From Spirochaetaceae bacterium (lineage in GTDB: Bacteria > Spirochaetota > Spirochaetia > SZUA-6 > Bin103): a stretch of 64,000 nt of DNA. Positions 26,140-35,446 of the stretch are shown here, one piece after another; the stretch's first letter is position 1; every line of letters begins with the position of its first letter. The stretch covers positions 1-64,000 of the forward strand of contig JAPPGB010000173.1 in NCBI GenBank assembly GCA_028821475.1. The letters run 5' to 3'. The position numbers and the translations under genes were made by a program. Under the pieces are notes generated by a model. The model did not search any database. It saw nothing but the letters and a program-made list of their open reading frames with translations, and was not told the origin of the DNA.

Positions 26140-28206
26140 ATGAGACACAGACTACTGTCGTGTGCCGGTTTGGCGGTCGGCGTCCTGCTGGCCGCGGTGC
26201 CGCTGTTTGCCAGCGGCGAAGAGGAAGGCGCCGCCGGCGGCGGCGCTGCCGCGATGGCCGCGGAAGGCAGCGACATCATCAAGATCGTTGGCCGCTACAC
26301 CGTGAGGGAGAGTTGGCTCACCCCGCCGACGGCGTCGCAGGTGGGCATCACCACGTTCCAGGAGGCGCCGATGCTGGCCGCCCTGGTGGAGGCCGGCGAG
26401 TTGCCGCCGGTGGAGGACCGGCTGCCCGACGACCCGATGGTGATGGAGCCCTACTCGGAGGTGGGCAAGTACGGCGGCGAGCTGCGCGTGGCGCGCACCG
26501 GACCCACCGACTACGGCGACATGCACCGCGGCGCCAAGACGTTCCTGTTCCGCGCCGACCCGACCCTGAACGAGATCATCCCGCACGGCGCCAAGGGCTA
26601 CACCTTGTCCGACGACCGCACCGTGCTCACCTTCCACCTGCGCGAGGGGATGAAGTGGTCGGACGGCATGCCGTTCACCACCGCCGACTTCATGTGGGTG
26701 TACGACAACGTGTTCCTGAACCCGGACATCCCGAGTCAGGCAATCCGCTGGTCGAACGGCGGTGAGCTGTCCAAGTGGGAGGCGGTCGACGACTACACGC
26801 TGCGCATGACCTACGCGGAGCCGCTGACACCGACCTACCTGATCCCGCTGTTGAACTTCCACCGCACCCGGCAGGGCAACATCTACTCGCCGGTGCACTA
26901 CATCGAGCAGTTCCACGCCGCATTCAACGACAAGGCCGAGGAGATGGCCAAGGCGGAGGGACACGAAAACTGGATCGCTCACCTGCGCGCCCGCATGGAG
27001 ACCGCGCCCAGGGAGGCGTACCCGCAGCCCAAGCTGGCCGCGTGGGTGCTGGAGAGCCGTGACTCGACCGGCAAGTTCAGCGTGCGCAACCCGTACTTCT
27101 TCGCCGTCGACTCGGCCGGCAACCAGCTTCCCTACATCGACACCCTGCGGGCGATCTTCTTCGCCGACAAGCAGGTGGCGATCCTGAACATGATGCAGGG
27201 CAAGGTGGACATCGGCGGGCGCATGATGGACCCGGCCAGTTTCGCCCTGTACAAGCAGAACGAAGAGGTGGGCGGCTACGGCGTGCGCGAGTGGCAGGAC
27301 ACCAAGACCAGCCGCGTCATCTTCATGCCCAACATGAACAGCGTGCACGAGGTCAAGGGGCCGGTGCTGTTCGACAAGCGGTTCCGGCAGGCGCTGTCGC
27401 TGGCCATCAACCGCCAGGAGATCAACGAGTTCGTGTTCCTGGGCCTGGCCACCCCGGCGCAGTACACGGTCGATCCGGGCGCCGCGTTCTACGACGAGGC
27501 GTGGGCACAGTCGTACGCCGAGTACGATCCGGAGGCGGCCAAGGCCAAGCTGGATGAGATGGGCATGACCGACCGCGACGGCGACGGCTGGCGCGAGGCG
27601 CCGGGCGGCGAAGAGTTCATCCTCGACCTGCGGCCCCATACCAGCTCGGTGCTCGGCACCATGGGTGACAACATCAGCGAGCTGGCCCGCACCTACTGGG
27701 AGGAGATCGGCATCAAGATCAACTACAAGCAGATCGCCCAGGAGCTGCAGTCGCAGTTGCTGAACGCCAACGAACTGGACATCGTGATCTTCGTCTCCGA
27801 GCACTACATGCCGAGCCGGCTGTCGTCGCCGCCGCCATTCGGGGGCGACGTGATCATCCACTCGCTGGAGTGGCGCAACTTCTACCGCCACCAGCGCTGG
27901 CTGGACGGTGGCAAGCAGGGTGACGAGCCGCCGATGGGCACCGAGCCGCCGCCGGAGTGGAAGCAGTGGATCGACGACTGGCACGCCTGGGTCGACGCTG
28001 CCGACGCCGAGGAGTTCAACCGCATCGGCGCCAAGGTGTGGGCGTTCCAGGCCGAGCAACTGCCGGTCATCGGCACGGTGGCCAAGGCGGTGCGGCCGAT
28101 CATCATCAACAGCCGCATCAACAACGTACCGGACGTGCTGCCGTTCTCGTTCGAGAGCTTCCTCTGGGTGCAGACTCTGCCGGCCCAGTGGTACATCGAC
28201 GAGTAG
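26140..28206 (+). CDS. Family-5 extracellular solute-binding protein, cassette 2
   Basis: 688-residue ligand receptor. ATG 26140 follows GAGGAGGAA; the long frame opening at 25408 is a shadow. The signal sequence (LLSCAGLAVGVLLAAVPLFA, residues 4-23) precedes SGEEEGAAGGG, a spirochaete-like acidic linker. Landmarks are GKYGGELRVARTGPTDYGDM, LTFHLREGMKWSDGMPFTTA, FDKRFRQALSLAINRQEINE and the C-terminal SRINNVPDV. It leads the operon with an OppB-type and an OppC-type permease, separated from the former by a GC stem-loop. The larger size and the YejE-like permease suggest a bulky ligand, but this is inference. Confidence 0.88.
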   Translation: MRHRLLSCAGLAVGVLLAAVPLFASGEEEGAAGGGAAAMAAEGSDIIKIVGRYTVRESWLTPPTASQVGITTFQEAPMLAALVEAGELPPVEDRLPDDPMVMEPYSEVGKYGGELRVARTGPTDYGDMHRGAKTFLFRADPTLNEIIPHGAKGYTLSDDRTVLTFHLREGMKWSDGMPFTTADFMWVYDNVFLNPDIPSQAIRWSNGGELSKWEAVDDYTLRMTYAEPLTPTYLIPLLNFHRTRQGNIYSPVHYIEQFHAAFNDKAEEMAKAEGHENWIAHLRARMETAPREAYPQPKLAAWVLESRDSTGKFSVRNPYFFAVDSAGNQLPYIDTLRAIFFADKQVAILNMMQGKVDIGGRMMDPASFALYKQNEEVGGYGVREWQDTKTSRVIFMPNMNSVHEVKGPVLFDKRFRQALSLAINRQEINEFVFLGLATPAQYTVDPGAAFYDEAWAQSYAEYDPEAAKAKLDEMGMTDRDGDGWREAPGGEEFILDLRPHTSSVLGTMGDNISELARTYWEEIGIKINYKQIAQELQSQLLNANELDIVIFVSEHYMPSRLSSPPPFGGDVIIHSLEWRNFYRHQRWLDGGKQGDEPPMGTEPPPEWKQWIDDWHAWVDAADAEEFNRIGAKVWAFQAEQLPVIGTVAKAVRPIIINSRINNVPDVLPFSFESFLWVQTLPAQWYIDE

Positions 28207-28237
28207 CGCAGGCGCGCCGACGCTGACGAAACCTCAA

Positions 28238-28267
28238 GGCCGCACCTCCCCGCGCGGGGGTGCGGCC
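28238..28267 (+). terminator. GC-rich stem-loop between binding protein and permease, cassette 2
   Basis: GGCCGCACC (28238-28246) pairs perfectly with GGTGCGGCC (28259-28267); additional inner C:G pairs tighten the loop. No T-tract follows, and the permease ATG is only 14 bp away. Likely attenuates or stabilises the upstream mRNA end. Confidence 0.6.
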
Positions 28268-28281
28268 GGTAAGGGGCCGCG

Positions 28282-29277
28282 ATGGTCGACTATCTGATCC
28301 GCCGGTTCATGAACATGCTCCTGGCGCTGATCGTGATCTCGTTCCTGTCGTTCGTGATCATCCAGTTGCCGCCGGGCGACTACCTGACCAGCTACATCAC
28401 CCGCCTGCGCGCGCAGGGGGAGTTGGTGAGCGAGGAGATGGTGGCCAGCCTGACCATGCAGTACGGGCTCGACAAGTCGTTCATGGGCCAGTACTGGAAG
28501 TGGATCACCAACTTCGTGCAGGGCGACATGGGGCAGTCGTTCCGCTACCAGACCCCGGTCAACGACCTGGTGTGGGAGCGGATCGGGCTGACCCTGGTGA
28601 TCTCGACTTCCTCCCTGATGTTCATCTGGGTCGTGGCCTTCCCGGTGGGCATCTACGTGGCGGTGCGGCAGTATTCGCCGGGCGACTACGTGGCGACGTT
28701 CTTCAGCTTCATCGGGCTGGCGATTCCCAACTTCATGCTGGCGCTGGTGCTGATGTACGTCAGCTTCCGCTACTTGCGGATCGACGTGGGCGGCCTGTTC
28801 TCGCTGGAGTACCAGGACGCTCCCTGGTCGTTCGGCAAGGTGATCGACCTGATCGGCCACCTGTGGATTCCCACCATCGTGCTCGGCTCGGCCGGCACCG
28901 CGGGGCTGGTGCGCATCATGCGCGCCAACCTGCTCGACGAGTTGCGCAAGCTGTACGTGATTACGGCGCGCGCCAAGGGGCTGGCCGAGAACCGCATCGT
29001 GATGAAGTACCCGGTGCGGGTGGCGCTCAACCCGTTCATCAGCACCGTGGGGTGGACCCTGCCGCAACTGATATCGGGCGCCACCATCACCGCGGTAGTG
29101 CTCAACCTGCCCACCACCGGCCCGCTGCTGATCGACGCGCTGCTGGCGCAGGACATGTTCCTGGCCGGCAGCTTCATCATGCTGCTGAGTATTCTCACGG
29201 TGATAGGCACGCTGATATCGGACCTGCTGCTGATCGTGATCGATCCGCGCATCCGGTTCGAGAAGAAAGCGGGCTAG
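28282..29277 (+). CDS. Peptide/sugar ABC transporter permease (OppB type), cassette 2
   Basis: 331-residue inner-membrane permease with six hydrophobic helices. It starts MVDYLIRRFMNMLLALIVIS. The docking loop is LYVITARAKGLAENRIVMKYPVRVALNPFIS (landmarks ARAKGL...NRIV) and the end IVIDPRIRFEKKAG is typical. It is 67% or more similar by eye to the oppB at 31456, indicating that the two cassettes are paralogous. The next permease starts 14 bp downstream. Confidence 0.9.
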   Translation: MVDYLIRRFMNMLLALIVISFLSFVIIQLPPGDYLTSYITRLRAQGELVSEEMVASLTMQYGLDKSFMGQYWKWITNFVQGDMGQSFRYQTPVNDLVWERIGLTLVISTSSLMFIWVVAFPVGIYVAVRQYSPGDYVATFFSFIGLAIPNFMLALVLMYVSFRYLRIDVGGLFSLEYQDAPWSFGKVIDLIGHLWIPTIVLGSAGTAGLVRIMRANLLDELRKLYVITARAKGLAENRIVMKYPVRVALNPFISTVGWTLPQLISGATITAVVLNLPTTGPLLIDALLAQDMFLAGSFIMLLSILTVIGTLISDLLLIVIDPRIRFEKKAG

Positions 29278-29290
29278 GCGGGGTCGGTCG

Positions 29291-30481
29291 ATGACGGAGG
29301 CGGATCGCGGGCACGGCCCCCAGGTCGAGACTCGCGAACTGGTGGTGCCGCGCGTAACGGACGCGGAGCGCGCCGCCGCGCTCGACGACCGCGACGACCG
29401 CGAGTTCTACGCGTCGCAGTGGCAGCTCATGCGGCGCCGCTTCTTCCGCCACAAGGTGGCCCTCGGCGCGATGATCGTGCTCGCGGTACTGTACCTTGCG
29501 GCGCTGTTCTCGCCGTTCCTGAGCCCGCACGACCCGGTGCTGCGCAGCCTGGCCTACAAGGAGGCGCCGCCCATGGTGGTGCGCTTGTTCGAGGAGGGGC
29601 GCCTGCGCGGGCCGTTCGTGTACCCGCTGGTGAGCGAGCTGGACCGGGAGACCTACGAGAACGTCTACCAGGAGGATCGCGCGCAGCGCTACCCGGTGAA
29701 GCTGTTCGTGCGCGGATTCGAGTACAAGCTGTTCGGGCTGTTCCCGTCCGACAGGCACCTGTTCGGCACCGGCGTGGAGGGCGTCCCGGTGCACCTGTTC
29801 GGCACCGACTCACTCGGCCGCGACGTGTTCTCGCGCACCCTGTACGGCGCCCAGATCTCGCTGTCGGTGGGCCTGGTCGGGGTGGCGATCAGCTTCTTCC
29901 TGGGCATCCTGATCGGCGGCGTGGCCGGCTTCTTCGGCGGCACCGTGGACGAGGTGATCCAGCGCATGATCGAGATCATCATCGGCATTCCCAGCCTGCC
30001 GCTGTGGATGGGGCTGAGCGCGGCACTGCCTACCGGCTGGCCGGTGCTCAAGATGTACTTCGCCATCACCGTGATCGTGTCGCTGATCGGCTGGACCAGC
30101 CTGGCGCGCGTGGTGCGCGGCAAGTTCCTGTCGCTGCGCGAGGAGGACTTCGTGGTGGCCGCCAAGCTGGCCGGCCGGCGCGACGTGCCCACCATCTTCC
30201 TGCACATGGTGCCGTCGTTCCTGAGCCACATCATTGCCTCACTGACCCTGGCGATCCCGACCATGATCCTGGCCGAGACCGCGCTCAGCTTCCTGGGCCT
30301 GGGCATGCAGCCGCCGGCGATCAGTTGGGGCGTGCTGCTCAAGGCGGCCCAGAACGTGCACTCCATCGCCCTGGCACCCTGGTTGATGATCCCCGGCCTG
30401 TTCGTGATCATTACCGTGCTCGCCTTCAACTTCGTCGGCGACGGCCTCCGCGACGCCGCCGACCCCTACGCATCACATTGA
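29291..30481 (+). CDS. Peptide/sugar ABC transporter permease (OppC/YejE type), cassette 2
   Basis: 396 residues. After the first helix (GAMIVLAVLYLAALFSPFL) there is a roughly 90-residue extracytoplasmic insertion (PPMVVRLFEEGRLRGPFVYP ... FGTG) before GTDSLGRDVFSRTLYGAQ. This feature is shared with YejE of the microcin C/peptide importer and absent from DppC. The docking loop is EEDFVVAAKLAGRRDVPTIF. The C-terminus GLRDAADPYASH ends in a 29-bp sequence repeated at other oppC ends and at the island edge. Its 3' end abuts a headless binding-protein fragment. Confidence 0.9.
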   Translation: MTEADRGHGPQVETRELVVPRVTDAERAAALDDRDDREFYASQWQLMRRRFFRHKVALGAMIVLAVLYLAALFSPFLSPHDPVLRSLAYKEAPPMVVRLFEEGRLRGPFVYPLVSELDRETYENVYQEDRAQRYPVKLFVRGFEYKLFGLFPSDRHLFGTGVEGVPVHLFGTDSLGRDVFSRTLYGAQISLSVGLVGVAISFFLGILIGGVAGFFGGTVDEVIQRMIEIIIGIPSLPLWMGLSAALPTGWPVLKMYFAITVIVSLIGWTSLARVVRGKFLSLREEDFVVAAKLAGRRDVPTIFLHMVPSFLSHIIASLTLAIPTMILAETALSFLGLGMQPPAISWGVLLKAAQNVHSIALAPWLMIPGLFVIITVLAFNFVGDGLRDAADPYASH

Positions 30482-30496
30482 TGCGTCTCGCCTCCT
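30443..30496 (+). repeat. oppC 3'-end repeat, copy A
   Basis: A 29-bp core (starting GGCCTCCGCGACGCCGCC, ending CCCCTACGC at 30471) is identical at 33556 and 48028. About 25 further bases across the stop codon (pattern ATTGAYRCGYCTYGCCTCC) remain similar to copy B. Immediately after it begins the truncated binding-protein gene. Confidence 0.75.
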
Positions 30497-30497
30497 G

Positions 30498-31352
30498 CTG
30501 ACCAAGGACTGGCTCGACCACCCGTTGATCTTCTTCTTCAACAACGCGCCGGCGGACCCGGTGCTCAGGGAGCTGGTGCAGGACCCGCGTCTCGGCCAGG
30601 CGATGTCGCTGGCGCTCGACCGGCAGGACTTCATCGAGTCTCTGTTCCTGGGCTTCGGCCGTCCCGCGCAGGTGTCGCCGGTGCGCGGCAACCCGATGTT
30701 CAGACAGGAGCTGGAAGATTCCTACGCCGCCTACGATCCCGACCAGGCCAATGCCCTGCTCGATGCGATGGGCCTGGAGTGGGATGCCAACAACGAGTTC
30801 CGCCTGCGTCCCGACGGCGAGCGGTTTACCATTCCGCTGACCTACTACGAGGTGTTCCCGTCGGTCACGCCGGGTTCCGAGCTGGCGTCGCAGTACTGGA
30901 AGGATATCGGTATCCACGTGCCTACCAAGGCGATGGACGGCGGCGCTTGGTGGACGGCGTTCCAGGCCAATGAGCACGTGCTCACTACCTGGGGCCTGGG
31001 CAGCGCCAGTGTCGTGCCGTCCTGGTTCTTCCAGGGCTTCAGCACCACCACACCCACCTGGTGGCGCTGGTACCAGACCGGCGGCGCCGAGGGTGTCGAG
31101 CCGACCGAAGCCGGCAAGCGCGTGTACGAATTGCGCGACATCATCCAGTCCACCCCGTCCGCGGAGGAGCGCTTGGCCGCCAGTCGCGAGGTGTTCGAGA
31201 TTCAGGCCGAGCACCTGTGGGTGATCGGCGTGGCGGTGGACGTTCCCTCGCCGCTGGTGCACTCCCGGCGGATCGGCAACATCGGCATCGCCAAGGATTT
31301 CTACAACATCACCGTGCTCGACGGCGGCGAACAGTGGTTCTTCAAGAACTGA
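30498..31352 (+). pseudogene. Headless family-5 binding-protein fragment
   Basis: Reads LLTKDWLDHPLIFFFNNAPA and onward for about 285 residues to KDFYNITVLDGGEQWFFKN. It includes the second-lobe motif DPRLGQAMSLALDRQDFIES, matching the last 40-45% of the cassette-2 binding protein (FDKRFRQALSLAINRQEINE). There is no signal peptide, first lobe or start codon with ribosome site; the earliest starts are TTG codons. The reading frame is open into the end of oppC, so the break is at or inside the oppC 3'-end repeat. The product would not be exported or functional as a receptor. The permease pair downstream is intact. Confidence 0.8.
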
Positions 31353-31410
31353 TGGTTCTTCAAGATATAGCCTTCCAGAGCGATTGATCCGCACCAGCGG
31401 AACGTGATGT

Positions 31411-31446
31411 GCCCGTCGGCCGCCGTGGTAACGGCTGCCGGCGGGC
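31411..31446 (+). terminator. GC-rich stem-loop before oppB, cassette 2b
   Basis: GCCCGTCGGC (31411-31420) pairs with GCCGGCGGGC (31437-31446) over 10 bp with one G-T wobble and a 16-base loop. It occupies the same place, between binding-protein stop and permease start, as the stem-loops of cassettes 1 and 2. Confidence 0.55.
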
Positions 31447-31455
31447 GCTAATGCT

Positions 31456-32448
31456 GTGCTGTACTACCTCCTGCGCCGCTCGCTCTACATGCTGCTGCTG
31501 CTGGTGGTGCTGTCGATGGCGGGCTTCGCCATCATCCAGCTCCCGCCCGGCGACTACCTGAACAGCTATATCCAGGCGCTGGCGATGCGCGGCGCCGCCC
31601 CGGACGAGGCGGAGCTGGCCGCGCTCAAGCGGCAGTACGGCCTCGACCTGCCGCTGCACCGCCAATACCTGAAGTGGGCCGGGCGCGCGCTGGCCGGCGA
31701 TTTCGGTCGCTCCATGGACTGGCGCAAGCCGGTATCGGAGCTGATCGCCGACCGCATGCTGCTGACGGTGATCATGAACGCCGCGGCGATGGTGTTCATC
31801 TACGTGGTGGCGATCCCGATCGGGATCTTCGCCGCCACCCACCAGTACTCGGTCGGCGACCATGCGCTGACGGTGGTCAGCCTGACCGGGCTGGCGACGC
31901 CGCAGTTCCTGCTCGCGCTGGTGCTGATGGTGTTCATGGTGCGCAACTTCGGCGCCAGCGTCGGTGGCCTGTTCTCGCCCGAGTACGTCGACGCCGCCTG
32001 GAGCGTGGGCCGGGTGATCGACCTGCTGGCGCACCTGCCGGTGCCGGTGGTCATCATCGGCCTGTCCGGTACCGCGGCGCTGATCCGGGTGATGCGCAGC
32101 GGGGTGCTCGACGAGTTGAAGAAACAGTACGTGGTGACCGCCCGCGCCAAGGGCGCCACCGAGCGCGCGCTGCTGTTCAAGTACCCGGTGCGGGTGGCGA
32201 TCAACCCGATCATCAGCACGGTCGGCTGGATGCTGCCGGCCACCATCTCGGGCGGGACGATCACGGCGGTGGTGCTCAGCCTGCCCACGGTGGGGCCGAT
32301 GCTGCTGCGCGCCCTGCGCAACCAGGACATGTTCCTGGGCGGCACCATCGTCATGCTGCTCGGCTTCCTGACCGTGATCGGGACCTTCGTCTCCGACATG
32401 TTGCTGATGTGGATCGACCCGCGCATCCGCTACGAACGGAGCCGTTGA
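31456..32448 (+). CDS. Peptide/sugar ABC transporter permease (OppB type), cassette 2b
   Basis: 330 residues starting at GTG (VLYYLLRRSLYMLLLLVVLS) with the same helix pattern and IIQLPPGDYLNSYIQ motif as the cassette-2 OppB. The docking loop is YVVTARAKGATERALLFKYP. The end WIDPRIRYERSR is followed 3 bp later by oppC. It is a paralogue of the gene at 28282. Its own binding-protein gene is the truncated fragment upstream, so this permease pair may now depend on another receptor. Confidence 0.9.
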   Translation: MLYYLLRRSLYMLLLLVVLSMAGFAIIQLPPGDYLNSYIQALAMRGAAPDEAELAALKRQYGLDLPLHRQYLKWAGRALAGDFGRSMDWRKPVSELIADRMLLTVIMNAAAMVFIYVVAIPIGIFAATHQYSVGDHALTVVSLTGLATPQFLLALVLMVFMVRNFGASVGGLFSPEYVDAAWSVGRVIDLLAHLPVPVVIIGLSGTAALIRVMRSGVLDELKKQYVVTARAKGATERALLFKYPVRVAINPIISTVGWMLPATISGGTITAVVLSLPTVGPMLLRALRNQDMFLGGTIVMLLGFLTVIGTFVSDMLLMWIDPRIRYERSR

Positions 32449-32451
32449 ACG

Positions 32452-33594
32452 GTGGCGGAGCCGCAGGTGTCGAGTGCTGCCGCGACCGCCGCCGAGCAGG
32501 CGGAAGAGCGCCTCTTTCTCGCTTCGCAGTGGCGCCTCATGTGGCGCCGGCTGGGCCGCCACCGGGTGGCGCTGGCCGGCGGCGTGGTGCTGCTGCTGTT
32601 CTACCTTACCATGTGCCTGGGCGCGGAATTCTGCGCCACCTACACCAGGGACACCCGCTTCAAGGCGTTCTCGTTCGCCCCGCCGGCGCGGATTCGCGTG
32701 GTCGACGCCGACGGGCGCCTGCGGCTGCCGTTCGTGTACGGCCTGGAGTCGGGACGCGATCCGGTTTCGTTCCGCAAGGTGTACACCGAGGACGTGAGCG
32801 TCCGTTACCCGCTGCGCCTGTTCGCGCGCGGCGAGCCGTACCTGCTGTGGGGGCTGTTCCCGGCCGAACGCCACTTCATCGGCGTGGACGAGCCGGGCCT
32901 GCTGCTGCTGTTCGGCAGCGACGAGCTGGGCCGCGACCTGTTTTCGCGCACCCTGTACGGCGGCCGCATCTCGCTGTCGATCGGCCTGGTCGGGGTGGCG
33001 GTGAGCTTCGTGCTCGGCTGCATCCTGGGCGGGCTGTCGGGGTTCTACGGCGGCGGCATCGACAATGCCATTCAGCGCGTCATCGAGTTCCTGCTGTCGA
33101 TACCCACCATCCCGCTGTGGATGGCGCTGGCGGCGGCGGTACCGGTGGACTGGCCGCCGCTACGGGTGTACTTCGGCATCACCATCATCCTGTCGATCAT
33201 CGGCTGGACGGCGCTGGCGCGGGTGGTGCGCGGCAAGCTGATCAGCACTCGCGAGGAGGACTTCGTGGTGGCGGCGCAGATCGCCGGCTCGACCGAGCGC
33301 AAGATCATCGTGCGCCACCTGCTGCCCTCGTTCCTGAGCTACCTGATCGTCGACCTGACGCTGTCGATCCCGCGCATGATCCTGGGCGAGACGGCGCTCA
33401 GCTTCCTGGGCCTGGGGCTGCGCCCGCCGGTGGTGAGTTGGGGGGTGCTGCTGAACCAGGCGCAGAACGTCAAGGCGGTGGCCCTGCACCCGTGGATGCT
33501 GATCCCGGCGGTGTTCGTGATCGTGTCGGTGCTGGCCTTCAACCTGCTCGGCGACGGCCTCCGCGACGCCGCCGACCCCTACGCCTCGCATTGA
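32452..33594 (+). CDS. Peptide/sugar ABC transporter permease (OppC/YejE type), cassette 2b
   Basis: 380 residues from GTG 32452. It has the YejE-like insertion between helix 1 (VALAGGVVLLLFYLTMCLG) and FGSDELGRDLFSRTLYGGR, and the docking loop REEDFVVAAQIAGSTERKII. The gene is repeated at 37410-38576: 32721-33572 is identical to 37679-38530 (852 bp with constant offset), whereas the first 270 bp differ at about 24 positions. Its 3' end carries copy B of the oppC 3'-end repeat and marks the left edge of the low-GC island. Confidence 0.9.
   Translation: MAEPQVSSAAATAAEQAEERLFLASQWRLMWRRLGRHRVALAGGVVLLLFYLTMCLGAEFCATYTRDTRFKAFSFAPPARIRVVDADGRLRLPFVYGLESGRDPVSFRKVYTEDVSVRYPLRLFARGEPYLLWGLFPAERHFIGVDEPGLLLLFGSDELGRDLFSRTLYGGRISLSIGLVGVAVSFVLGCILGGLSGFYGGGIDNAIQRVIEFLLSIPTIPLWMALAAAVPVDWPPLRVYFGITIILSIIGWTALARVVRGKLISTREEDFVVAAQIAGSTERKIIVRHLLPSFLSYLIVDLTLSIPRMILGETALSFLGLGLRPPVVSWGVLLNQAQNVKAVALHPWMLIPAVFVIVSVLAFNLLGDGLRDAADPYASH
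32721..33572 (+). repeat. 852-bp direct repeat, left copy (right copy 37679-38530)
   Basis: The oppC copies align with a constant offset of 4958 bp and no difference seen by eye over 852 bp, while flanking coding sequence is about 91% identical. The R-M cassette lies between the copies. This looks like recent gene conversion or duplication, or an assembly joint at a repeat. Confidence 0.85.
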
Positions 33595-33609
33595 CACGCC
33601 TTGCCTCCC
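33556..33609 (+). repeat. oppC 3'-end repeat, copy B (left boundary of island)
   Basis: The 29-bp core is identical to copies A and D; the bases after the stop (ATTGACACGCCTTGCCTCC) resemble copy A. Base composition drops from GC-rich to about 50% within 40 bp after this element. Confidence 0.7.
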
Positions 33610-33631
33610 CTGGATTGGAATTGGACGCAGT

Positions 33632-35446
33632 TCAGCCTTTCTTACAACTGATGAGCCCTGTGGTCTGGTCAATCGAACATCCCGCGTTACGCAGAGCGAC
33701 TAGAACGTCTCCCAAATGAAAGTTGTCCAATATCAATCCTTCTTTTATTGCTGTCCGGACAATCTCGACATATAGAAGGCTTGGGCTCTGTTCGTCCAAG
33801 GTGGGATGATTCTGAATGACTCTATGCACCAGTGCTCCGGTTTCAACGCTGCGGAAAGCTGCCGCGTTCAGTTCCTCTCCAACATTGGGCTTTTGTACAG
33901 TCAAAACGAGATCAAGGATTACGACACCTTCTGATCCTGAATTCAACCCCTTAATGGATCGCTGTCCCTTGTCAAGGATCGCTACGTGAACAGGAGTTGG
34001 CTTAAACCCGGCATCCCGCAGAGCGCGCTGAACGAGTCCCCAGATTCGTCCGCTGCTGTTTCCAAATACTACAGACATGTGACGTCCAGGTCTAAGCACT
34101 CTGTATGCTTCCTTAAATGAATCACGGAGAAGACCCTTGTAGCGCTCCATTGCACCGTTCTTTTTCTTACCTGTCGTGTGTACTACCGCCTCTGAAGTAT
34201 TATCAGTAACACGTCCGAGCCACGCCTCCTGAAACAAATTCATATCACTGTAGAATATGTTGCTTCCAAATGGAGGATCGGTAAATACATAATCGATCGA
34301 CTCTGTTTGGATATGCGAAAGCCGTGCTGCCGATCCTTTATGATAGGTGACATCCTGCAACGAAAAGCCGTTGAGCATGGGCTGTCTTCCAAAGAGAACA
34401 TCATTCGCACGGATCACGGAACTCAGTTTTCTTTTGTATAGATCGAACACGTTCCACTCATAGTAGACCGGCGCAATGTAGTAGGTTTGATTTTGCGCAT
34501 TTAGCGGGCGTTTCCGACTCCACTGGTATCGCTTTGATGCTCGAGGAAGGATGGCAGTAAATGCGAAGCTCAGCTTCTGACGAATCTCACTATCCTTTAT
34601 TCTCTTGATTGCTGTCCAAAGTTCCAGCAGAGCGATGGCATTTCGGGCGGAAAAGAATCTCGCGGTCTCCGTCATACCTGATTTCGCGAGGCCAGACCTG
34701 CCGTACATCTCTCTGTGTGGCTCGATCTTGAGAGACGGAACGTCGCTTAGGCGGGAATCGCGGCACGCGGCCGCAATATTCTCCCAGTCAAGAGACGATA
34801 CATTTTGCTCGACCTGACGCCCATCGGCACCGTGAACGACGACCCGCACCGGCATGTCGTCACTGCGCTGCCACGAACGGCGTGCAAAGTTGGCTCCACA
34901 ACTGGGACAGGTCCGTGGTGGGTTCCCTTGTTCGTCCAATTGCTCAAAGTACACGATCTCCAAGTCACACTTGGGACACCGATAGCAAAATGACCAGACA
35001 GTTCGAACTAGCTGCAGACGGTGTCCGTCACTGTTCCGTTTGGTTGTGTAGAGCGTGCCAATCGCAGTACGGGCCTGCTCAACCACTTGAACCCCTGCTT
35101 CCCGTAGCGTCGCTTCAGGAAGATTCGTGAGGTAACCATGTGCGATGTGCTGTCCGAGGACGGAGATGTCACTAAGCCGAGCTCGACGATTGAGCGTCAG
35201 TGCCGCAAGACCGGTCATGCCGGATCCAGCGAAGAAGTCGGCCACAATCTCGCCTGGTTGGGTGCAAGCTTCAATGAACGGCTGAATAGCCGCGATTGGG
35301 ACCTTGGTTAAATACTGATGACAGTTATATATAGGATCCGTTCGCGGCGCGACTATCGTCGCTGGGAGCATACGCAGCTCTTGCGATGAAGCCTCCAATA
35401 TAACACCCCTCGTTGCAGAATTGTGACGGATAGTCTGTAGATTCAT
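33632..35446 (-). CDS. DNA methyltransferase of an R-M system (alpha motif order, zinc-ribbon insertion)
   Basis: 604 residues. SAM-binding motif I ADFFAGSGMTGLAAL is at 69-83 and catalytic motif IV FTDPPFGSNIFYSD at 388-401, an amino-methyltransferase (N6A or N4C) in the order I-TRD-IV. The 300-residue middle region presumably contains target recognition and includes a zinc-ribbon-like CYRC..C (154-160) and CPSC (180-183). It is divergent from the C and R genes. ATG 35446 lies inside the C-box operator; a TTG at 35398 preceded by GAGGGG is a plausible real start, and Met26 another. It protects host DNA against the neighbouring nuclease. Lower GC than the flanks suggests transfer. Confidence 0.87.
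   Translation of the reverse strand: MNLQTIRHNSATRGVILEASSQELRMLPATIVAPRTDPIYNCHQYLTKVPIAAIQPFIEACTQPGEIVADFFAGSGMTGLAALTLNRRARLSDISVLGQHIAHGYLTNLPEATLREAGVQVVEQARTAIGTLYTTKRNSDGHRLQLVRTVWSFCYRCPKCDLEIVYFEQLDEQGNPPRTCPSCGANFARRSWQRSDDMPVRVVVHGADGRQVEQNVSSLDWENIAAACRDSRLSDVPSLKIEPHREMYGRSGLAKSGMTETARFFSARNAIALLELWTAIKRIKDSEIRQKLSFAFTAILPRASKRYQWSRKRPLNAQNQTYYIAPVYYEWNVFDLYKRKLSSVIRANDVLFGRQPMLNGFSLQDVTYHKGSAARLSHIQTESIDYVFTDPPFGSNIFYSDMNLFQEAWLGRVTDNTSEAVVHTTGKKKNGAMERYKGLLRDSFKEAYRVLRPGRHMSVVFGNSSGRIWGLVQRALRDAGFKPTPVHVAILDKGQRSIKGLNSGSEGVVILDLVLTVQKPNVGEELNAAAFRSVETGALVHRVIQNHPTLDEQSPSLLYVEIVRTAIKEGLILDNFHLGDVLVALRNAGCSIDQTTGLISCKKG

Noticed and set aside
26152-28059. Long minus-strand frame opposite the cassette-2 receptor
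   Set aside because: High-GC antisense shadow; the plus-strand gene has signal peptide, ribosome site and conserved motifs.
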